A stretch of DNA of 42,863 bases from Bacillota bacterium (GTDB lineage Bacteria > Bacillota > DTU030 > DUMP01): contig JASKLG010000005.1 of assembly GCA_030153805.1 (NCBI GenBank), positions 1-42,863 of the forward strand, written 5' to 3'. Below, one piece after another: positions 35,816-42,341 of this stretch. How positions within the stretch are numbered: the stretch's first letter is position 1; each line of letters begins with the position of its first letter. The notes beneath the pieces are model-generated. The model made no database searches, had not been told where the DNA came from, and was given only the letters and a program-made list of their open reading frames with translations. A program made the position numbers and the translations under genes.

Positions 35816-37014
35816 AGGCGCCCGATGTGGTGGTTGTCGGCGGCGGCGTTATCGGCACGGCGGTCACCTACTACCTGGCTAAACAAGGTGCGGATGTTCT
35901 TCTTTTGGAACGGAGCGAACTCGGCGGCGAGACATCCTCCGCCTGCGACGGGTTCGTCATCCTGCAGTCGAAAAGCCCGGGCGTACATCTGGCCCTGGCC
36001 CTGGCTTCCGCCGAGCTCTACCGCAACCTTGCCGCCGAGCTCGACTGGGACATTGAGTACAAAAACTGCGGCGGTCTCATTGTAATTGAACGCGAAGAAG
36101 AAATGCCGGCCATGCGCACCTTTATGAGCAAACAGCAGGCCATCGGACTGGATGTACGCCTGCTCTCCGGCGAAGAGGTGCGCCGCCTGGAACCTGCCTT
36201 GGCTCCCTATATCGCGGGGGCCACCTACAGCCCGCAGGACAGCCAGGTGAACCCTCTTCAGGTAGTGTTGGGCTTTGCCCAGGCGGCGGCCCGCCTGGGA
36301 GCTCGGGTGTGCCAGGGGATGCCGCTCCAGACTCTGCGGCGCACCGGCGCGCGGGTCGGTGCGGTGGTAGCAGGAGGAGAAGAGATTCCGGCCGGGGCGG
36401 TGGTTTTGTGCACGGGCGTCTTCACGCCAGAAATTCTCGCTCCGCTCGGGGTCGACCTGCCGATCCGGCCCCGGCGCGGGCAACTGGTGGTGACCGAACC
36501 GGCTCCACCCATGGTCCGGCACATCTTTCTCTGCGCCCGATACATCGCCGCCAAATACCACCCGGAGCTTCTCGCGGCGGCAGAAGATGAAGCGCTGCGC
36601 CTCGGGGTGGGACTCGCGCTCGAGCAGACAGAGAGCGGAGGGTTCCTCATCGGCAGCACGCGCGAGTTCGTCGGCTGGGACAAAAGGACCACGCCCGGCG
36701 GCATCAGGGAAATTGTCCGCCACGCCACCCGCATCCTGCCGGCCCTCGCTCAGCTCAACGCCATCCGTACCTTTGCCGGGCTCAGGCCCTACACCCCCGA
36801 CGGCCTACCATTCCTGGGGCCGGTACCGGGGTGGGAAAACCTCTACCTTGCCGCCGGTCATGAAGGCGACGGCATAGCTCTAGCTCCCATCACCGGCCGC
36901 CTGATGGCGGAGCTAATTCTCACCGGCCATACGTCTTTTCCGCTGGAGGACTTTGCCGTAGAGCGTTTTTCCTGCGGCAAAGAGCAGGGAGGCCGGCTCA
37001 AGGTTACGCCCTAA
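35812..37014 (+). CDS. FAD-dependent amino-acid/amine oxidoreductase (DAO family), catalytic subunit
   Basis: This 400-residue DAO-fold flavoprotein has the FAD loop VVVGGGVIGTAVTYYLAKQG at the N-terminus followed by LLERSELGGETSS. The middle substrate domain contains RPRRGQLVVTEP, and FAGLRPYTPDGLPFLGPVPG plus AAGHEGDGIALAPITG close the flavin site. It resembles the catalytic beta subunits HcnC, SoxB, OoxB and PDH beta, which oxidise the C-N bond of glycine, sarcosine, proline, opines or D-amino acids. Substrate is not readable. Because the operon is under a lysine riboswitch, a lysine-related substrate (for example D-lysine) is my inference. Confidence 0.88.
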   Translation: MKAPDVVVVGGGVIGTAVTYYLAKQGADVLLLERSELGGETSSACDGFVILQSKSPGVHLALALASAELYRNLAAELDWDIEYKNCGGLIVIEREEEMPAMRTFMSKQQAIGLDVRLLSGEEVRRLEPALAPYIAGATYSPQDSQVNPLQVVLGFAQAAARLGARVCQGMPLQTLRRTGARVGAVVAGGEEIPAGAVVLCTGVFTPEILAPLGVDLPIRPRRGQLVVTEPAPPMVRHIFLCARYIAAKYHPELLAAAEDEALRLGVGLALEQTESGGFLIGSTREFVGWDKRTTPGGIREIVRHATRILPALAQLNAIRTFAGLRPYTPDGLPFLGPVPGWENLYLAAGHEGDGIALAPITGRLMAELILTGHTSFPLEDFAVERFSCGKEQGGRLKVTP

Positions 37015-37099
37015 ACGACCGGCTTTCCTTGTAACACGGCGCAGAGGGGATTGGATTTCATAAAATAATATCGAAATTTCAAAAGGAGGTCGTTGGCCC

Positions 37100-38446
37100 G
37101 TGTGGAGCGTGCTCATCCCGGTATCGGCGCTTTTCCTCATCATTTTGGCCCCGCTTCCGAAAATCGGGGGTGAGGTGCGTCTCGGGCTCCTTACCGCCGC
37201 CATCCTGGCCTTTCTTTTGGGCGGCGTTGGGCCGGGCACCGCACTTCTGGCCGCCGTCGACGGCATCGACCGTATCGCCTGGGTGATTGGCCTTTCCATC
37301 TTTGGCAGCATCTACGCGCAATCCCAGGTGAGCTTAGGAACCATGGATACGGTCCTCAACATCTTCCGGGCCCTCTTCGGGCACAGTCCCAAGGGGCTGG
37401 TGGCAGCGGTGCTCTTAACCCTGGTTTTGGCCGGTTCGCTCCTCGGCGACGCCATCGCTTCGGTTACGGTAATCGGGGTGCTGGTAGTACTTTCTCTGGC
37501 CGAGCTCGGTCTGACTCCGGAAGAGACGGGCGTGATCATTCTTCTTGGCGGCATCTTGGGTTCAATCATGCCGCCTATAACTCAGGCCTTTTTCCTCGCT
37601 TCCAGCCTGGTCGGGACCCCCGTCGATCCGGTGGTGAACCTCGGCTACCTTACTGTGGGCGTCGGGGTAATTGTAGCCCTTTTCACCGTGTCGCGTTACG
37701 TTCGGATAAAGGAACTTCCAACCGAACTCATCCCGGAGCGCACGGCAGGCCAAATTCTGGCCCGGGAATGGCCGCGCCTTTTGCCCCTCATCGTGCTGGC
37801 CGGCATTGTGGTGCTGCGCTCCGGCTTTAAAGTAGAACTACTCAAGGTGCTCGATCCCTTACTTCCCTTTGCCCAAACCCCCATCTTAAAGGCCTTGACC
37901 AACCGTATCATCCAGGCCATCATCGTAGCTACTGTGGTGGCCTTTGCCTTTCGCCGGGTGCGGCGCGAAACCGGTGAGATCCTGCGCAAAGGCCTGGCCG
38001 CAGTGTCCAAGACCGTTCAGATCCAGCTCTGCGCAGGCGTTATGATCGGTGCCTTTTACGCCTCCGGCATGATCGACCGGGTGGTTGAGTTTACCAAGGG
38101 ACTCGCCCCGGCGGCGGTAAAGCTGGGCGGGGCAGGGGCCATGCTCCTTATGGGCATGCTGACCGGCTCGCAGACCACCTCTCAAAACACCCTGATGCCT
38201 TTTCTCGGGCCCATCCTAACCCAGAATTTAGGAGTGGCGCCGGTGAAAGCAGCCCTCGGTGCGGCGCATCTGGCCATGGCCGGGCAGTCCATGCCGCCGG
38301 TCTGCCTCACCACCTTTGTGGTGGCCGGCATCGTAGGGGGCATCCTGGCCAAGAAAGTGGATCCGGTGCGCGTCATGCTCATGGCCCTACCCGTCACCAT
38401 TTACTTTACCCTAGTGGGCCTGGCGGCCTGGTTCCAGGTGTTCTAG
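37100..38446 (+). CDS. Ion-transporter-superfamily permease (DctM/TRAP-large-subunit-like)
   Basis: This 448-residue protein has about 12 hydrophobic helices in two similar halves. Each half holds a membrane re-entrant-type motif: GGILGSIMPPITQAFFLA in the first half, and GSQTTSQNTLMPFLGP with AGQSMPPVCLTTFVVAG in the second. This pattern is that of IT-superfamily carriers such as TRAP large subunits (DctM) or related Na+-coupled amino or organic acid permeases. No DctP or DctQ partner is adjacent. The GTG start has AAAGGAGGT upstream, 85 bases after the oxidoreductase gene. Uptake of the substrate of the neighbouring dehydrogenase is a reasonable inference. Confidence 0.8.
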   Translation: MWSVLIPVSALFLIILAPLPKIGGEVRLGLLTAAILAFLLGGVGPGTALLAAVDGIDRIAWVIGLSIFGSIYAQSQVSLGTMDTVLNIFRALFGHSPKGLVAAVLLTLVLAGSLLGDAIASVTVIGVLVVLSLAELGLTPEETGVIILLGGILGSIMPPITQAFFLASSLVGTPVDPVVNLGYLTVGVGVIVALFTVSRYVRIKELPTELIPERTAGQILAREWPRLLPLIVLAGIVVLRSGFKVELLKVLDPLLPFAQTPILKALTNRIIQAIIVATVVAFAFRRVRRETGEILRKGLAAVSKTVQIQLCAGVMIGAFYASGMIDRVVEFTKGLAPAAVKLGGAGAMLLMGMLTGSQTTSQNTLMPFLGPILTQNLGVAPVKAALGAAHLAMAGQSMPPVCLTTFVVAGIVGGILAKKVDPVRVMLMALPVTIYFTLVGLAAWFQVF

Positions 38447-38504
38447 TGGGCGGCCTGCAAAAGGACGGTATTGGCCGAGCCTGTCTTTAAAAGGAGGGGC
38501 GTAG

Positions 38505-39251
38505 ATGGCGCTAATTCCAGGCGGCTACACTACTTACGGTCAAGTTCTGGGGATCATCATGCTCGATACCCGCTTTCCACGCCTTCCGGGCGACATCGGT
38601 CACGCCGCTACTTTCCCCTTTCCCGTGCGCTATCAGGTGGTTAAGGGTGCTTCGCCCGTACGCGTCGTACAGGAAGCCGACCCGGCCCTTCTCGCTCCTT
38701 TTATCGACGCCGCCCGAGAGCTGGAGGCGGCCGGAGTGCGTGCCATCACCACCAGCTGCGGCTTTCTGGCCCTGTGGCAGAAGGAGCTGGCGGCCGCCGT
38801 TAAGGTTCCCTTCTTCGCTTCCAGCCTGCTCCAGGTACCCCTCGCCTGGCACCTTACCGGCGGGCGGCCCGTGGGCATCATCACTGCCCATGCGCCCAGC
38901 CTTACGCCGGGACACCTCGCCGCCGTGGGAGCGGCCGACGTGCCGCACGTCATCTACGGGCTGGAGAACGCTCCGGAGTTCAGCCGCACTTTCCTGGTCG
39001 GCGAGCCGACGCTAAACCCGAAGGCGGTGTACGAAGAAGTACGCTCGGTAAGCCGGCGACTCGTCCGCGATCACCCAGAGATCGGCTCCATAGTCCTGGA
39101 ATGCACCAATTTGCCTCCTTTTTCGTCTGCAGTAAGGGAGGAGACTGCTCTTCCGGTTTTCGACATCGTGAGCCTCTGCCACCTGGTGGTGCGCGCCGCC
39201 TCCTATCCCGCTCTTCTTACATCCCTCTCCGCCTTTTTCCCGGCCGGATAA
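38505..39251 (+). CDS. Aspartate/glutamate racemase-family protein
   Basis: This 248-residue protein has the two-Cys layout of Asp/Glu and hydantoin racemases: TTSCGFL (about Cys 84) and LECTNLPPF (about Cys 202). The family inverts the alpha carbon of amino acids by a two-base mechanism without PLP. The spacing and the N-terminal GYTTYGQVLGIIMLDTRFPR resemble an uncharacterised subgroup, so the substrate is open. Its place in an operon with a DAO-family dehydrogenase suggests an L-to-D conversion that feeds the oxidase. The start ATG has AAAGGAGG upstream. Confidence 0.82.
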   Translation: MALIPGGYTTYGQVLGIIMLDTRFPRLPGDIGHAATFPFPVRYQVVKGASPVRVVQEADPALLAPFIDAARELEAAGVRAITTSCGFLALWQKELAAAVKVPFFASSLLQVPLAWHLTGGRPVGIITAHAPSLTPGHLAAVGAADVPHVIYGLENAPEFSRTFLVGEPTLNPKAVYEEVRSVSRRLVRDHPEIGSIVLECTNLPPFSSAVREETALPVFDIVSLCHLVVRAASYPALLTSLSAFFPAG

Positions 39252-39302
39252 AGCGACTGCCCCCTGGATAAGCTACAGGCAAAAACCCCGGGAGGTGGCG
39301 TA

Positions 39303-39551
39303 ATGTCCGCAAGAATCGCCGTTGAAAACGGGCTGGATTACGTCAAGGAATACCTGGCCAGGCAAGGTTACGATGTGGTGGACTTGAAGGGCGGCCCGGG
39401 AAACGCTCAAGCCGTAGTCGTTAGCGGGACCGACGAATCCTTTCTCGGGATGGCCGACCGCACCACCAACGTCCCGGTCATCTCCGCCCAGGGGCGGACG
39501 CCGCAAGAGATCCTTACCGACATCAAAGAACGGCTGCAAAAAACGCGCTGA
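39303..39551 (+). CDS. ykuS: YkuS/UPF0180 family protein
   Basis: This 82-residue protein begins RIAVENGLDYVKEYLARQGY. It has AVVVSGTDESFLGMADRTT and ends with RTPQEILTDIKERL, matching the Bacillus YkuS/UPF0180 family of unknown function. It has a GGGAGGT ribosome binding site. It is the last gene of the riboswitch operon, immediately followed by a strong terminator. Confidence 0.85.
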   Translation: MSARIAVENGLDYVKEYLARQGYDVVDLKGGPGNAQAVVVSGTDESFLGMADRTTNVPVISAQGRTPQEILTDIKERLQKTR

Positions 39552-39578
39552 GGCAGGGTTTCACCTGCCTCTTTTCTT
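39550..39578 (+). terminator. Intrinsic terminator ending the lysine riboswitch operon
   Basis: A perfect eight-bp stem (39550-39557 with 39564-39571) has a six-base loop and TTTTCTT. It overlaps the ykuS stop and separates the operon from the alanine-dehydrogenase-like gene. Confidence 0.9.
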
Positions 39579-39672
39579 ACGTCGGTTTGCCGGAATATGA
39601 CGCCACGAAGAGGAGGAATGGCGCTGCCTACGCCGAAAGGAAAAAGAAAGGCACGTAAAGGGGGAAAGATTC

Positions 39673-40788
39673 ATGCTGATCGGTGTGCCCCGAGAAAGGG
39701 TACCGGGGGAACTTAGGGTTGCCCTGGTTCCGGGCGGTGTGGCCGCGCTCACGCGCCAGGGCCACCGCGTACTTTTGGAAGCAGGTGCCGGTGCCGGAAG
39801 CGGTTGGAGCGACGCCGCCTACCGGGAGGCGGGGGCGGAAATAATAGAAGGACTGGAGCAGATTTACGGCCGGGCTGAGGTAATCGTTAAAGTCAAGGAA
39901 CCGGTGAAAGAGGAGCTCAACCTCCTGCGCGAAGGACAGGTTCTTCTTGCCTTTCTCATGTTCAGCAAAAATCGCCCGCTCCTCGAGGAGCTGGTTAAGA
40001 GGCGTGTGATCGGTATCGGCTGGGAGAAAGTACAGGGCTCGGGCGGGGTGCGACCGGTGCTGGCGGCCATGAGCGAGATTTCCGGCGTTGCCGCCGTGCT
40101 TTTCGCGGCCGACCTGTTGAGGAGCGACCGGGGTGGGCCGGGCATCATCCTCGGCGGTATAAGCGGCCTCGTGCCGCCGAAAGTTGTAATCCTCGGCCCC
40201 GGGCAGGTAGGCAAGGCGGCTGCCCGCACTGCGGCCGGCCTGGGAGCCCACACAATTCTGGTTGGCTACAGCCTGGAGCAGGTGCGCGCCGCCCGTAGCG
40301 AGCTGCCGCCGGGAGTCTGTACTATAGTGGCCCAGGGGGATGCCCTTGCCCACTGCCTGGACGGCTGCCAGGTACTGATCAACACCGTAACTTTGCGCCC
40401 GGGGGAAAGGGACGAGCACCTGGTTCCCCGCTCCTACCTTAAACTCTTGGCGCCGGGCGCGGTAGTCATCGACGTGGCCGTGGATAAAGGAGGCGCGGTT
40501 GAAACCAGCCGGCCCACCACTTGGGACGACCCTATTTACGTAGAAGAAGGCGTCCGCCACGTAGCCATCCCAAACCTTCCGGCGCGTTTCCCGCACACGG
40601 CCACCACCGCGCTGGCGACGGCAGTCCTGCCCTATCTAAAAACCATCGCTGCGGCTGGCTGGCGGGCGGCGCTCCGGGCCGACGCGGGACTGAGGGCCGG
40701 TCTCGTCTGCGTGGACGGGCGGCTGACCGATGAACAGGCGGCCCGTCTTTACGGCCTCTCCTATCACCCGGCCGAGGACGAGGTCTGA
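39673..40788 (+). CDS. Alanine dehydrogenase/PNT-family protein with altered active site
   Basis: This 371-residue protein aligns end to end with alanine dehydrogenase, which converts alanine to pyruvate and ammonia with NAD. It keeps Arg15 (GELRVAL), Lys75 (VKVKEP) and Asp271 (VVIDVAVDKGG), and a Rossmann loop ILGPGQVGKAAART. The catalytic His at the position of His96 is replaced by Met96 (AFLMFSK against the usual YLHLAA), and the acidic residue after beta-2 that binds NAD ribose is lost (LVGYSLEQV against IIDLNADRL). The late NMPGAVPRTS segment is also changed. It is therefore probably not a standard alanine dehydrogenase; other amino-acid dehydrogenase or non-catalytic roles are possible. 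The ATG has AAAGGGGG upstream. Confidence 0.85.
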   Translation: MLIGVPRERVPGELRVALVPGGVAALTRQGHRVLLEAGAGAGSGWSDAAYREAGAEIIEGLEQIYGRAEVIVKVKEPVKEELNLLREGQVLLAFLMFSKNRPLLEELVKRRVIGIGWEKVQGSGGVRPVLAAMSEISGVAAVLFAADLLRSDRGGPGIILGGISGLVPPKVVILGPGQVGKAAARTAAGLGAHTILVGYSLEQVRAARSELPPGVCTIVAQGDALAHCLDGCQVLINTVTLRPGERDEHLVPRSYLKLLAPGAVVIDVAVDKGGAVETSRPTTWDDPIYVEEGVRHVAIPNLPARFPHTATTALATAVLPYLKTIAAAGWRAALRADAGLRAGLVCVDGRLTDEQAARLYGLSYHPAEDEV

Positions 40789-40789
40789 C

Positions 40790-40948
40790 ATGACCGCCTT
40801 TTTCGCCGGCCTCCTCCTTCTCGCCGCCGCCGGATTTCTTCTTAGAGGCGGCCGCCGGCGGCTGGACGTCCTGCGCCGCCGTGCTCCGCAGGGTGCCGCC
40901 CGCATCACTCAGCGCCGGCGCCTTAGAAGGGGGCTCGGGGGTCGATGA
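40790..40948 (+). CDS. Possible small membrane protein
   Basis: A 52-residue frame starts two bases after the preceding gene's stop, with GAGGT five bases upstream of ATG. It has a hydrophobic N-terminal helix (FFAGLLLLAAAGFLL) and a very Arg-rich remainder. It overlaps the 3' end of the opposite-strand alcohol dehydrogenase gene by 26 bases. High GC and overlap make chance possible, and I do not recognise a family. Confidence 0.35.
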   Translation: MTAFFAGLLLLAAAGFLLRGGRRRLDVLRRRAPQGAARITQRRRLRRGLGGR

Positions 40949-42023
40949 CCGCCTTGATCACCTTTTGCGCCTCCACGTCGGCCAGGGCCTGGTTCGCCTC
41001 GGCCAGGCTGTAGCGGCGGGTGATGAAGCGCTCCCAGCGGATGCGGCCGTTATGCTTGGAAAGGACCTTCAGGGCGCGGTAGAAGTGACTGAAGTCGATG
41101 CCCCAGGTACCGCGCACGTCTACATGCTTCTTGTTGATGTCCCAGTGAGGGTTCAGAGTTACCTCACCGTGGTCGGTATACTGCCCGACCACCACATAGG
41201 TACCGCAGTCGCGCACCATGGCCAGGCCTTCTTTTACGGCGGCCGGCACCCCCGTCGCTTCGATGACGATGTCCGCGCCCCGGCCGCCGGTGAGGGCCTT
41301 TACTCGCTGGATGCGCTCGTCTACGGGAACTTCCTCGATGTTGATTACCTCATCCACGCCAAGGCTGCGGGCAAATTCCAGCCGGAGCGCCGGTGCTCCC
41401 ACCAGGATCACCTGCCAGGCTCCGGCCAAGACGCTCAAAAGAGCTGCATTTAACCCTACCGGGCCGCTCCCCTGCACTACCACGCTGGCGGCGAGCCCCA
41501 CGCCGCCACGCTCTACCGCGTGGAAGGCGGTGGGAAGGCCGCATCCTCCGCCAATAATGGCTTCAGGCGGCACGTCCGCCGGTATCTTTACAATGCGCAC
41601 GCCCGGTTTAAGATAAATTTTCTCGCTCCACCCGCCCAAAAGACCGTCCCGGGCCGAATAGGTAATACCGTATACGCGCCGGCTCGGGCAACGGGTGGAT
41701 GCTTTGGCCACCTCGCAGTACCAGCAGCTGTGGCACGTACCGTGGACGTCGAGAAAGGTTACCACGTCGCCCGGCTTAAGGATTTCCCCGTCCGCATCCC
41801 GGACCTCTCCGCCCGTCGCTTCCACTTCACCCACGTTAATGTGGCCCGGGATGATGGGGTAGGGAACCTCCGCCAGCCGACCGTGCCAGAGGTGGACATC
41901 GGTGCCGCATACCTCGGAAAAGAGAGTTCGGAGGATTACTGCGCCGGGTTCTAACACCGGTTCAGGGAACTCCACAACCCGCACCGGCTGCTCCGGCGCT
42001 TCCATAACCGCCGCTTTGACCAT
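40923..42023 (-). CDS. Zinc-dependent medium-chain alcohol dehydrogenase family protein
   Basis: This 366-residue MDR protein has the catalytic-zinc Cys in SEVCGTDVHLWHG and the His in PGHINVGEV. The structural-zinc lobe CHSCWYCEVAKASTRC has four Cys, GGGCGLPTAFHA is present, and the NAD loop is VVQGSGPVGLNAALL. It oxidises or reduces an alcohol or polyol with NAD(P); the substrate is unknown, with threonine/sorbitol-type relatives likely. The usual Glu of the GHE motif is Ile here. ATG at 42023 is chosen over an upstream in-frame start because AAAGGAG lies seven bases before it. Confidence 0.92.
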   Translation of the reverse strand: MVKAAVMEAPEQPVRVVEFPEPVLEPGAVILRTLFSEVCGTDVHLWHGRLAEVPYPIIPGHINVGEVEATGGEVRDADGEILKPGDVVTFLDVHGTCHSCWYCEVAKASTRCPSRRVYGITYSARDGLLGGWSEKIYLKPGVRIVKIPADVPPEAIIGGGCGLPTAFHAVERGGVGLAASVVVQGSGPVGLNAALLSVLAGAWQVILVGAPALRLEFARSLGVDEVINIEEVPVDERIQRVKALTGGRGADIVIEATGVPAAVKEGLAMVRDCGTYVVVGQYTDHGEVTLNPHWDINKKHVDVRGTWGIDFSHFYRALKVLSKHNGRIRWERFITRRYSLAEANQALADVEAQKVIKAVIDPRAPF

Positions 42024-42079
42024 GAGCGCACTCCTTTCCTTACCGATCAATATCTGACACCCGGGAGGGCACCTGCCAG

Positions 42080-42111
42080 TCTATTCGTCTTCAGGCCCGG
42101 CCTTTCCTGCC
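42080..42111 (-). repeat. Recurring intergenic motif, copy D (upstream of the alcohol dehydrogenase gene)
   Basis: On the minus strand GGCAGGAA, 14 variable bases, then GACGAATAGA. It is oriented with the downstream gene, as are the other three copies. Confidence 0.4.
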
Positions 42112-42170
42112 GGGTGCCGAAAGAGAAGGAAAAGGCGGGAAAGACGCTCTAGTAAAACGGCCGGGAATCT

Positions 42171-42179
42171 GGTATAATA
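42171..42179 (+). promoter_or_regulatory. Extended -10 promoter of the Mn riboswitch/ATPase unit
   Basis: TGGTATAAT is an extended -10 (TGN-TATAAT), about ten bases before the aptamer. No clear -35 is present at the expected distance, as is common for extended -10 promoters. Confidence 0.7.
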
Positions 42180-42185
42180 AGAACC

Positions 42186-42286
42186 GCTTAAGGGGAGTAG
42201 CTTGGGGAAACCCGGGTTAGGTCAACAGCACTGGACGCACGTCCTGGCCTACCCTCTGACGCGCGGCAGAAAGCGAGACCTTAAAC
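42186..42286 (+). promoter_or_regulatory. yybP-ykoY manganese riboswitch
   Basis: The leader contains the hallmark GGGGAGTAGC (42192-42201), GGTCAACAGC and GGCCTACCCTCTGAC. P1 can form between TTAAGG (42188-42193) and CCTTAA (42279-42284). The 3' P1 strand is also the 5' arm of the downstream terminator, so metal-stabilised P1 would prevent termination (an ON switch), as known for this class upstream of Mn exporters. The gene-free leader between the alcohol dehydrogenase and the ATPase is fully explained by promoter, aptamer and terminator. Confidence 0.88.
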
Positions 42287-42317
42287 GCAAGTTTAAGGCC
42301 TCGCTTTTGTCTTTTCC
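42272..42317 (+). terminator. Riboswitch-controlled terminator before the P-type ATPase
   Basis: A 15-bp stem (42272-42286 with 42291-42305, one mismatch) has a GCAA tetraloop, followed by TTTGTCTTTT. It is mutually exclusive with riboswitch P1. Confidence 0.9.
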
Positions 42318-42341
42318 ACTCAGCAAAAAGGAGGAAGGTAA

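Noticed and set aside
35758-36723. A 321-codon open frame on the minus strand opposite the DAO-family oxidoreductase.
   Set aside because: It is antisense to a well-supported FAD enzyme and shows no domain or ribosome binding site; it reflects third-position GC bias.
39618-39716. A 32-codon basic open frame (MALPTPKGKRKARKGG start) overlapping the alanine-dehydrogenase-like gene.
   Set aside because: AGGAGG lies only one base before the ATG, it overlaps the real gene out of frame, and it matches no ribosomal or other known small protein.
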